Below are positions 1 through 6,643 of a stretch of DNA of 12,184 bases, piece after piece. The first letter of the stretch is position 1. Each line of letters opens with the position of its first letter. Below the pieces are notes generated by a model. The model saw only the letters and a program-made list of their open reading frames with translations, was not told the DNA's origin and did no database searches. The stretch is from Pseudomonadota bacterium (GTDB lineage Bacteria > Pseudomonadota > Gammaproteobacteria > Steroidobacterales > Steroidobacteraceae): assembly GCA_021779875.1 (NCBI GenBank), contig JAJXZV010000047.1, forward strand, positions 1-12,184, read 5' to 3'. The translations under genes were made by a program, and so were the position numbers.

Positions 1-1041
1 GTGCACGAGGGCCGCTTCCGCCCCGGCGCGGCCTCCCGCTGGCGCGGCGCGCTGCCGGGGACCCAGGGCCATCACCTGGTCGACGCCGCCGATTACGGAC
101 GCCTCGCCCGGCTGCTCGCCCAGCGCGGCGTCGGCCTGGTGCTCTCCGGCGGCGGTGCACGCGGCTTCGCGCATCTCGGCGTGGTCCGCGCCCTGCGCGA
201 GGCGCGCGTGCCCGTGGACTTCATCGCGGGGTCGAGCATCGGGGCCATCATCGCCGCCGGGGTCGCGATGGGCTGGGACGACGCCGAGATGCGCGTGCGC
301 TATCGGCGCACCTTCGTGGACACCAATCCGCTGAGCGACTACACCTTTCCGCTGGTGGCGCTCACCCGCGGACGCAAGGTCGCGCGCCTGCTGAGCCGGG
401 AGTTCGGCGCGGCCCGCATCGAGGACCTGCGGATACCCTTCCTGTGCGTCAGCGCCAACCTCACCACCGGCCGGGCCCTCGAGCACCGCGACGGCGGCCT
501 CGCGGAGGCGCTGCGCGCCTCGGTGGCGATCCCGGGCGTCCTGCCGCCGGTGTACCGCGACGGCGAGGTCCTGGTCGACGGTGCCGTCATCAACAACCTG
601 CCGGTCGATCTGATGCGCGCCCACCGCCCCGGAGTGGTCATCGGCTGCGACGTCAGCGCCGAGCGCAACGTCATCAGCGCGCGCGCCTCGCGCGATCACC
701 CGCCCTTCTGGCGCTTCTTCGCCCGCGCGCGCGGCGGCGCCCCGCGCATCCATATCTTCCAGGTGCTGATGCACGCGGGCATGGCGAACGGGGCGTCCAA
801 TGTGGCGGCCCACCGCGATCTCGCCGACGTGTTGTTCAGGCCCCCGTTGCCGGACGTGGACTTGCTCGACTGGCAGGCGTTCGATCACGTGATCGACGCC
901 GGCTACCGCTACGCACGCCTCGAGCTCGAGGCGCGGCCGTCGCTCCCCCGGCTGCAATCCGCGGCGGCGCCCCCACCGGCGCGCAACGCGTTATCGGCGG
1001 AGATCGCGCGTCGGGCCGCGATCAGCCCCGCAGCTCGCTAG
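1..1041 (+). CDS. Patatin-like phospholipase, C-terminal part (5' end outside window)
   Basis: This is a serine lipid acyl hydrolase of the patatin/NTE (RssA-like) family, expected to cleave phospholipid or lysophospholipid acyl esters. Numbered from base 1, it shows the oxyanion-hole motif GGGARG (residues 50-55), the nucleophile elbow GSSIG (77-81, Ser79) and the catalytic Asp in VDGAVINNLP (Asp193), so the Ser-Asp dyad is intact. The frame is open at base 1. The first 40 residues (RWRG..., HHLVDAADYGRLARLLAQR) resemble the linker that joins an N-terminal cyclic-nucleotide-binding region to the patatin domain in bacterial NTE-like proteins. I therefore infer that the GTG at base 1 is an internal Val codon and that the gene is cut by the window edge. 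The C-terminal tail after about residue 315 is Ala/Pro/Arg-rich. The stop (TAG 1039-1041) lies inside the 3' end of the convergent sheath-like gene, a 20-bp overlap. Family assignment is firm; full length and substrate are unknown. Confidence 0.92.
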   Translation: MHEGRFRPGAASRWRGALPGTQGHHLVDAADYGRLARLLAQRGVGLVLSGGGARGFAHLGVVRALREARVPVDFIAGSSIGAIIAAGVAMGWDDAEMRVRYRRTFVDTNPLSDYTFPLVALTRGRKVARLLSREFGAARIEDLRIPFLCVSANLTTGRALEHRDGGLAEALRASVAIPGVLPPVYRDGEVLVDGAVINNLPVDLMRAHRPGVVIGCDVSAERNVISARASRDHPPFWRFFARARGGAPRIHIFQVLMHAGMANGASNVAAHRDLADVLFRPPLPDVDLLDWQAFDHVIDAGYRYARLELEARPSLPRLQSAAAPPPARNALSAEIARRAAISPAAR

Positions 1042-2614
1042 CCAGCGACTCGACCCACTCGGCCTCCGCGGCACCGAGCTCCGCCGGCTCCGGGCGCGGC
1101 GGAGCGGCGGGGCGCACCTCGCAGCCCGAGACCGAATGCTCGATGCGAAAGCAGTGCAGGCCGCCCATGGGGGACGCCGCGAATCCGAGCACGAATTCGC
1201 AGGCGCCCGCGGCGCTCACCAGGAAGGAATCCTCCATTGGCCGCGCGCCGAACGCGCCCGCGCGGTGCAACTGCTCCAGGAAGCCGCGCACCTGCGCGAC
1301 CAGGCGCTCATGGCTGCGCTCGTCGCGCGGCGCCATCACCGTCCAGCGGGTGCCGCGCACCACGCTGTCGAGCACGAACAGCGCGAAACGCCGCGCCCCG
1401 AGGCTCTGCCAGTCGGCGTGAGTCGCGCTGCCCGCCGCGAGCGTGCGCGCCGATGCGCGGGCGCGGGTCGCCGACCGCACGGCCTGCAGCGTGTTGACCC
1501 CCGTGCCCGCCAGGCGCTGGCGCGCGTCCTCGGGCACCTGGCAGCCCGGACGATAACCGGGACGCAGCAGCGCCTCGTCGAGCCGCGCCGACGACCACTC
1601 GGGCCCGGCCTCCTCCGATCGGGCCAGCATGCCGGCGACCGCGCCGCCGGGCGCGAACGACTCGAAGTGCCCGCGCAGCTTGTCGTGCACGAGGATCCGC
1701 GGGAAATACATGAGCGCGTGGTCGTGGAAGAAATGCCAGCGGCGCATTCCGCGCAGCGCCTCGTCCGCGGTCTGCCAGTCGACCGGCGGGTCCACGATCA
1801 GCATGGCCCGCCGCGCCTTGCAGTAGCGCGAGGCCACCAGCAGCACGCTCGAGCCCAGGTCCGTGGCGCGCGCCGGCGGCGGGACGTACAGCAGGTCGAA
1901 CCGATCCGCGTGATCCAGGGCGAACAGTCCGGTCTGTTCGGCGGCCGAGCCGATGAGGTCGTAGTCGGTCAGGGGCGCGCCGTCGTCGCCATCCACGCTG
2001 GAGCCCACGTACGCCGTCGCGAGGCCGCTGGCCGGGTCGAGCGTGCGGTCCGGCCGCTGCGCCGGCACCGCCCGGGCGAGGCGCACCAGATCCGAATCGC
2101 GCAGCCGGTCGGCGACGTAGCGCTCGGATGCCGGATCCACCGAGATGCGCCGATAGATCTCCTGATCCTCGATCTGGCTCGTGCCCTGCACGCGCACGCG
2201 CTGCACCGTGAGATTGAACTCCGTGAGGCTGTGCGCCGGAACGTTGTCGTAATCGACCGCGGCGCGCAGGTACTCACGCGTGCCCGGACGGCGCGCCTGC
2301 AGTTCGAGCACCGCCGCGCCGGCGTTCAACGACAGCGTCGCGGCGCGCGCGCCGTTGACCACGCGCACCACCAGCGCCTCGCGCCCGCCGTTGTCGAAGA
2401 AGTGCTCGATCGCGTAGGACAGCGTGCTCGGCTGCCAGAGTCCGCCGAAGATCTGCCGGAACTCGGCGAAGCTGCGCAGCAGGACCGGCCGGTCGACGGG
2501 GCCTCGCAGGGTGCGGCCGACGAAGGCGGTGCGCCCCATCGCGACCGGGACGATGCTCTCTTCGGGTCCGCGCTCCTCTCGGACGTCGAACCCCGCGTGA
2601 CTTCGCGACGCCAA
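1022..2614 (-). CDS. Contractile phage-tail sheath-like protein, isolated (530 aa)
   Basis: This is a homologue of tail sheath subunits (Phage_sheath_1 plus C-terminal sheath domain, as in contractile phages and extracellular contractile injection systems). In order: an N-terminal strand HAGFDVREERG (residues 6-16) like the usual PGVYxEE arm; TAFVGRTLRGPVDRPVLLRS (29-48); FRQIFGGLW and LSYAIEHFFDNGGREALVVRVV (52-86); DYDLIGSAAEQTGLFALDHAD (217-237); a core with ARRAMLIVDPP (267-277); and the C-terminal domain RRFALFVLDSVVRGTRW (408-424), FLEQLHRAGAFG (445-456) and CFRIEHSVSG (488-497). A Pro-rich linker and short acidic helix follow (502-530). TTG at 2614-2612 is chosen as start because GAGGGAG sits 5 nt upstream and the sheath N-arm follows at once; the open frame running on to 3277 is the antiparallel shadow of rhomboid. 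It lies 62 bp after the rhomboid gene. No tube, baseplate, spike or AAA+ gene is nearby. It could be a domesticated sheath or a filament-forming protein; its function is unknown. Confidence 0.85.
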   Translation of the reverse strand: MASRSHAGFDVREERGPEESIVPVAMGRTAFVGRTLRGPVDRPVLLRSFAEFRQIFGGLWQPSTLSYAIEHFFDNGGREALVVRVVNGARAATLSLNAGAAVLELQARRPGTREYLRAAVDYDNVPAHSLTEFNLTVQRVRVQGTSQIEDQEIYRRISVDPASERYVADRLRDSDLVRLARAVPAQRPDRTLDPASGLATAYVGSSVDGDDGAPLTDYDLIGSAAEQTGLFALDHADRFDLLYVPPPARATDLGSSVLLVASRYCKARRAMLIVDPPVDWQTADEALRGMRRWHFFHDHALMYFPRILVHDKLRGHFESFAPGGAVAGMLARSEEAGPEWSSARLDEALLRPGYRPGCQVPEDARQRLAGTGVNTLQAVRSATRARASARTLAAGSATHADWQSLGARRFALFVLDSVVRGTRWTVMAPRDERSHERLVAQVRGFLEQLHRAGAFGARPMEDSFLVSAAGACEFVLGFAASPMGGLHCFRIEHSVSGCEVRPAAPPRPEPAELGAAEAEWVESLASELRG

Positions 2615-2619
2615 CGTTT

Positions 2620-2626
2620 CTCCCTC
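2620..2626 (-). promoter_or_regulatory. Ribosome binding site deciding the TTG start of the sheath-like gene
   Basis: On the minus strand GAGGGAG is followed by AAACG and then TTG. It is the best Shine-Dalgarno match near the N-terminus and supports the TTG at 2614 over the later in-frame ATG (Met26), which would remove the N-terminal arm. Confidence 0.7.
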
Positions 2627-2676
2627 GCTCGAATCTGCGCGGACTGTAGCACAGCGCGCCGCGGCCGGCGGCACCT

Positions 2677-3363
2677 TCAGCGGCCGAACAGGGCCACCTC
2701 GCGGCGCTTCAGCAGCGGCGCCAGCAGCATGCCCGCGAGGAAGCCGCCGACGTGCGCGCGAAAGGCGATGTTCGAGCCGCCGTGGCCGAGCGCGAGGTCG
2801 CTGAGCAGCTGCGCGACGAACCACAGCAGCAGCAGCAGCATCGCCGGCAGGCGCAGCGTCGTGAAGAAGAACGGCAGCAGCACCAGGGTGAGCACCTTGG
2901 CCCGGGGATAGAGCATCAGGTAGGCGCCGAGCACGCCCGAGATCGCGGCGCTCGCGCCGATGATGGGATACGGCGAGGCCGGATTGGCCAGCGCCTGGGC
3001 GAAGATGGCGGCCGCGCCGCACGCGAAGTAGAAGATCAGGTAGCGCACGTGTCCGAGCGCGTCCTCGACGTTGTCGCCGAAGATCCAGAGGTAGAGCATG
3101 TTGCCGAGCAGGTGCATCCACCCGCCGTGCAGGAACATGGAGGTGAGGGGCGAGACGAAGCGCGGCACCCAGGTGAGGTCGGCCGGCAGGCGCGCGCTGG
3201 TGAGCAGGACCGCCGGTATCGCCCCGAGCGCCACGACCACCCGGCGCTCGGCCGCGGGATCGAGGCTCTGCTGCCACAGGAAGACGAGCCCGCAGGCCGC
3301 GATCAACGAGAGGGTGACGTAGGGCTTGAGCGCGGCCGGCGTGTCGTCCTTGAGCGGGATCAT
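2677..3363 (-). CDS. Rhomboid family intramembrane serine protease
   Basis: This 228-aa polytopic inner-membrane protein should cleave transmembrane segments of client proteins within the bilayer. Visible features are a first hydrophobic segment (residues 15-32), the loop and helix HGGWMHLLGNMLYLWIFGDN (79-98) with His79, His84 and Asn88 of the conserved HxxxxHxxxN pattern, the nucleophile region PIIGASAAISGVLGAY (133-148) with Ser138, several further membrane helices including a Leu-rich one (174-189), and the catalytic His204 in AHVGGFLAGM. The Ser-His dyad is therefore intact. The residue after the catalytic Ser is Ala139, where the common motif is GASG. The ATG overlaps the TGA of the upstream 43-aa gene (ATGA, 4 bp), indicating translational coupling. 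Substrates are unknown; membrane or secreted products of the same operon are candidates by inference only. Confidence 0.94.
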   Translation of the reverse strand: MIPLKDDTPAALKPYVTLSLIAACGLVFLWQQSLDPAAERRVVVALGAIPAVLLTSARLPADLTWVPRFVSPLTSMFLHGGWMHLLGNMLYLWIFGDNVEDALGHVRYLIFYFACGAAAIFAQALANPASPYPIIGASAAISGVLGAYLMLYPRAKVLTLVLLPFFFTTLRLPAMLLLLLWFVAQLLSDLALGHGGSNIAFRAHVGGFLAGMLLAPLLKRREVALFGR

Positions 3364-3491
3364 TCAGGTCGAGGGACGGGCGGCGGCGCCTGCTCCGCGA
3401 GCCGCCGGGCGAGTTCCGCTCGCGCCTGCTCGGCTTCCGCCTGCTTGCGCGCGATCTCCTCGAGCATCACCTTCATCCATTCACTCAGCAT
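3360..3491 (-). CDS. Small charged coiled-coil protein, 43 aa
   Basis: This is a short gene between the M1-like protein and rhomboid, overlapping the former by 11 bp and the latter by 4 bp. The product begins MLSEWMKVMLEEIARKQAEA and continues as an uninterrupted Glu/Ala/Arg/Lys-rich helix to about residue 34, then ends in a Pro-rich tail (PPPVPRPE). It has no signal peptide or membrane segment, so it is probably cytoplasmic, perhaps lying on the membrane through its amphipathic helix. Overlap at both ends argues that it is translated, at least as a coupler for the rhomboid gene. Its function is not recognised; binding to a cytosolic part of rhomboid is a guess. An alternative start is Met6 (ATG at 3476), giving 38 aa. 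No strong ribosome binding site precedes either start. Confidence 0.6.
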   Translation of the reverse strand: MLSEWMKVMLEEIARKQAEAEQARAELARRLAEQAPPPVPRPE

Positions 3492-5406
3492 CGCTCGTCT
3501 CGGGGTCGGGCTCGGGTTTGAGGGAGGGATCGAGGGCCGCGACCACCAGCGGATGATAGCCGGGACGCGCCTGCGCATACACCCGCCTGGCCGCGGCGGC
3601 GCCGGCCGGCGTGGCGAGCATGGCCTGGTACAAGGGCTCCACCAGCGAGCCGCGCCCGACCTCGGCGAGGTACGCCTCGAGCGGCGGACCGGCGGGATGG
3701 CCGTTGCGGATCAGCAACGCGAACCAGGCGCGCCCGACCGCCGGATCGGCCTGTCGTCGGACGCCCAGGGAACGCTCCAATTCGGCCACGCGCGGCTCGG
3801 GCAGGCCCGCGGGCAGGCCGTCGAGGAAGCGCACCCAGTGCGGCCCCAGCCAGCTCTTCGCGGCGGATTTCTCGATCGGCGTGGCATCGGCGAGCCAGGC
3901 CGCGCGCGCCGCGTCGACCGCGCGCCAGACCTCGGCCGGGGGCAGCACCGCGCCGCGCGGCAGCCCCGGACCGGACACCCAGGCCAGCACTTCGTCGAGG
4001 GTCGCGATCCCCGGCTGCCGATCGAGCAATTCCTGCCGCAGGTCGGCCAGGAACTGCTCGGTGCTGACCTCGCGCCCGGCGAAGCGGGCGAGCATGCCGC
4101 GCAGGTACTCGTCGAGCCGGTCACGGCCGAATTTCCCTTCGAGCCACGAGAACAACAGGCCGCCCTTGACCCGGGTGCACGCATCCACCGCGGGCCAGGG
4201 ATCGCGGCCCCGCAGATCCATGGCCAGCGGCTGATCGGCCGCCGGCCGCGACGCGTACGCGAGGCGCAGCGCATCGAGCGCCGCCAGTTGCTCGAGGTCC
4301 GCGGCGGCCGCGCCGTAAACGGCGCCCAGGATGCGGATCGCCGCGTAGCGGCCGACCGCCTCAGCGACCCAGGCGTCCCGCCAGGCCGCCGGCGCGAAGG
4401 TCCATTGATCGGCGAGCGCCGCGGCCAGCGGCGACAACCGGCTCCGATCGCCGGTGAGCAGGGTCGAGGAGAGGAACGCGAGCCGCGGCGACGAGGCGCC
4501 GGCGATCGGGAAGCGGGGGCCGAGGACCACCGCGTCGAAGCGCGGCGGGGCGCGCGGTCCGAGCAGCTTTTGCGCGGCGTCGATCATGGCCTCGGTGTCG
4601 GCGAACTCGGCGGCCGCGGCGCGCAGCAGCGGCTTTTCCGCGTACACCCCGCTGCGCGGGCCGAGCGCCTTGAACTGCAGGTCCCCGACGGCGAGGCCGA
4701 GCGCGGCGGCCGGCACGTCCTCGACCATCGAGAAGGAGTACACCCCGGTGCGCGCCGCCTTCGGGTCCGCGGCGGGGCTCATCACGGCGCGTAGGTCCTC
4801 GGGCGTGTGAATGAGGGCCTTGTACGAGAAACGCGCCTGCGGCGTGTCCTGCAGCGGCAGCCAGCTGCGGGCGGCGATCGGCCCCGGCAGCGCGTACATC
4901 AGGGGCTGGCGTCGGCCCGAACCCGGCTTCGCCAGGAGCCAGCCGATCGCCCTCGGCCGCGGCGCGGTCTCGTAGTCGATGCGGATGAGCACCCGGGATT
5001 TGCGCGACGGCGGCAGATCGATCACCAGGGCGCTGCCCAGCACGGGATCGGCCCGCTCGAAATGAAAAGGCCGGCTGACCCACGGCAGTTCGGTATTGCC
5101 TTCGGCGCCGAGCACGTCGGTCGCCTTCTGGGTGACCTCGTGCACGATCAGATCGCGGGTGTCGAGGATGAGCTGGGTCGCGTTCGGATCCAGCCGCTCG
5201 ATCCGCATGCCGATCTGCCCGCGCAGCGACTGCGAGTCGAAATCGACGCGCAGGTCCAGGTCGACGTGGGTGATGCGGAACTGCTCGACGTTGGCGAAGG
5301 AATGCTCGTCGACGCCGGGTTGGACGGGGGACCCATCGGCGGCGCCGGCCGCGGCGGCCGCCAGCGCGAGCAGGAGCCCTGCGATCCGGGACGGCGGCCG
5401 GCGCAT
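3481..5406 (-). CDS. Secreted leukotriene-A4-hydrolase/M1 aminopeptidase-like protein lacking catalytic residues
   Basis: This 641-aa protein has a signal peptide (hydrophobic residues 9-22, likely cleaved near AAGAA) and is collinear with LTA4 hydrolase-type M1 aminopeptidases over its whole length. The N-terminal beta domain contains SWLPLQDTPQARFSY (181-195), matching the LTA4H segment that ends LPCQDTP. The catalytic-domain region is FPIAGASSPRLAFLSSTLL (299-317) then PLAAALADQW (326-335). WVSGPGLP (476-483) and a helical C-terminal domain follow. Against the recalled LTA4H sequence, GGMEN reads AGASS (302-306), HEXXH reads AALAD (329-333) and PYEKG reads TRVKG (411-415). The substrate-binding Glu, two zinc His, the general-base Glu and the proton-donor Tyr are therefore all missing. 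Only a Glu at the third zinc-ligand position (Glu349) remains. I infer a non-enzymatic periplasmic or surface binding role. The start is 3 bp after the L,D-transpeptidase stop, with no clear Shine-Dalgarno. Confidence 0.88.
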   Translation of the reverse strand: MRRPPSRIAGLLLALAAAAAGAADGSPVQPGVDEHSFANVEQFRITHVDLDLRVDFDSQSLRGQIGMRIERLDPNATQLILDTRDLIVHEVTQKATDVLGAEGNTELPWVSRPFHFERADPVLGSALVIDLPPSRKSRVLIRIDYETAPRPRAIGWLLAKPGSGRRQPLMYALPGPIAARSWLPLQDTPQARFSYKALIHTPEDLRAVMSPAADPKAARTGVYSFSMVEDVPAAALGLAVGDLQFKALGPRSGVYAEKPLLRAAAAEFADTEAMIDAAQKLLGPRAPPRFDAVVLGPRFPIAGASSPRLAFLSSTLLTGDRSRLSPLAAALADQWTFAPAAWRDAWVAEAVGRYAAIRILGAVYGAAAADLEQLAALDALRLAYASRPAADQPLAMDLRGRDPWPAVDACTRVKGGLLFSWLEGKFGRDRLDEYLRGMLARFAGREVSTEQFLADLRQELLDRQPGIATLDEVLAWVSGPGLPRGAVLPPAEVWRAVDAARAAWLADATPIEKSAAKSWLGPHWVRFLDGLPAGLPEPRVAELERSLGVRRQADPAVGRAWFALLIRNGHPAGPPLEAYLAEVGRGSLVEPLYQAMLATPAGAAAARRVYAQARPGYHPLVVAALDPSLKPEPDPETSDAE

Positions 5407-5409
5407 CGG

Positions 5410-6633
5410 CTACTGGGCCGAGGCCGATGCCGCGGGGCGGCCCGGCGGCTCGGCGGCCGCCTTTGGCGCCTCGCGGCCGTTCACCAGGTCGTCGAAGGTC
5501 TTCTGGTCGACCAACAAGCCGCTCTTGCCATCCCAGTTGGACCCGGCCGGCAGCGTGTTCTGCACCTCGAGCGCCTGCGCGAGCACCGCATCCACGCCGC
5601 CGCGGCCGCCCGTGACCGGGACGGGAATCGCCCGCGGATTGCGCGCAAGATCGGCGACGCGCGCCCAGTCGATCTCCGCATCGTGGTCCGCCACCTTGCG
5701 CCGCAGCTTGGGCGCGAGCAGCGCGGCCAGCAGCCGACGGCGGTCCTTGCTCCAGGCGCGCGCATCGTCCTCCATGACCGCGTAGGGCTGCAGATACAGC
5801 GTGCCGTCGCGCCAGCCGAACAGGTACGGCTGATTCACCACGGTGACCTTGGTGCCGATCGGGATCAAATCGAAGAACGTGGCGATGTCCTCGGGGTAGA
5901 GCCGCATGCAGCCGTGGCTCGAGCGCATGCCGACCCCGTAGGGCTTGTTGGTTCCGTGGATCAGATAGCTGGGCCAGCCCAGCCGGAACATGTACTGGCC
6001 GAGCGGATTGTCCGGGCCCGCCGGCACCTTGTCGGGCAGCCGTTCGCCGTCCTCGGCGTGCTCGTCGCGCACCGACTTCGGCACCACCCAGACCGGATCC
6101 TTCTGCCGCGAGACGATCTTGGTCGTGCCTTCCGGCGTCTTCCAGCCCACCCGGCCGATGCCGATCGGGTGCGTGTAGACGATTTGCGGCTCGCCCTTCT
6201 TGTGCGGCGGGTAATAGAAGATCCGCATCGCCGCGACGTTCACGACCACCCCCTCGTGGGGCGCGGCGGGCAGCACGAACTGCGTCGGCACGACCACCTC
6301 GCGGCCCGCCCCGGGCAGCCAGGGATCGACCCCGGGGTTCGCGAGCAGCATCTCCTCGTAACCCACGTCGAACCGGCGCGCGATGTCGGGGAGGGTGTCG
6401 TCCTTGCCGACCACGGTGCGCTGCACGTAACCGACCACCTCGCCGCCGCCCGGATCCAGCCGAAACTCGTGCGTGGCCTGCGGAATGGGCAGCTCGGGGG
6501 CCGGGGCCGCCACGGGCTCGGGTTTGGGCGGCGGGGGCGCGGGGACCGGTCGGAACAGCGAGCATCCGGCGAGGACGCCGACCAGCAGTGCGGCGGCGCC
6601 CGGGCCCCGCCCCGGCATCGTGCGAGCAATCAT
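5410..6633 (-). CDS. LysM and YkuD domain L,D-transpeptidase lipoprotein
   Basis: The product is predicted to form L,D cross-links in peptidoglycan, or to attach proteins to it, from the periplasm. From the ATG at 6633 it is 407 aa: a signal peptide with lipobox LAGC (lipidated Cys24), a Pro-rich stretch (PVPAPPPPKPEP), a LysM-like peptidoglycan-binding region (about residues 68-121, VVGKDDTLPDIARRFDV and a closing VVVPTQFVLP), and the YkuD catalytic domain (about 127-268). The active site is complete: IHGTNKPYGVGMRSSHGCMRL has His226 and the SHGC nucleophile Cys242. A C-terminal extension of about 130 residues beyond YkuD ends in a low-complexity Ala/Pro tail. The start at 6633 puts the charged n-region directly before the hydrophobic core; an in-frame ATG at 6675 would overlap the upstream gene and add a needless leader. 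It starts 10 bp after the TPM gene stop and ends 3 bp before the M1-like start, which fits one operon. Confidence 0.93.
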   Translation of the reverse strand: MIARTMPGRGPGAAALLVGVLAGCSLFRPVPAPPPPKPEPVAAPAPELPIPQATHEFRLDPGGGEVVGYVQRTVVGKDDTLPDIARRFDVGYEEMLLANPGVDPWLPGAGREVVVPTQFVLPAAPHEGVVVNVAAMRIFYYPPHKKGEPQIVYTHPIGIGRVGWKTPEGTTKIVSRQKDPVWVVPKSVRDEHAEDGERLPDKVPAGPDNPLGQYMFRLGWPSYLIHGTNKPYGVGMRSSHGCMRLYPEDIATFFDLIPIGTKVTVVNQPYLFGWRDGTLYLQPYAVMEDDARAWSKDRRRLLAALLAPKLRRKVADHDAEIDWARVADLARNPRAIPVPVTGGRGGVDAVLAQALEVQNTLPAGSNWDGKSGLLVDQKTFDDLVNGREAPKAAAEPPGRPAASASAQ

Positions 6634-6643
6634 CCTGAGCGTT

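Noticed and set aside
1..3. GTG at base 1 as the true patatin start.
   Set aside because: The preceding sequence is unavailable and the first 40 residues look like an interdomain linker, so the gene is treated as cut by the window edge.
1022..2614. Sheath-like gene as a prophage remnant.
   Set aside because: No integrase, other phage genes, att-like repeats or composition change are seen nearby, and the frame is intact. It stays possible only as an old acquisition.
1136..2911. Open plus-strand frame of 591 codons opposite the sheath-like gene.
   Set aside because: Antisense shadow with no recognisable motif, and it crosses an intergenic gap without any start signal.
2615..3277. The sheath-like reading frame stays open to 3277, suggesting a fused 751-aa protein.
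   Set aside because: The extra part lies on the same strand as rhomboid in another frame and is Arg/Gly/Pro-rich shadow sequence. A good ribosome binding site and TTG at 2614 fit the sheath N-terminus.
2752..4794. Open plus-strand frame of 680 codons opposite the rhomboid and M1-like genes.
   Set aside because: Arg/Gly/Gln/His-rich composition with no domain pattern, lying antisense to well-supported genes; a usual product of high GC content. The similar frame at 4807-6897 is rejected for the same reason.
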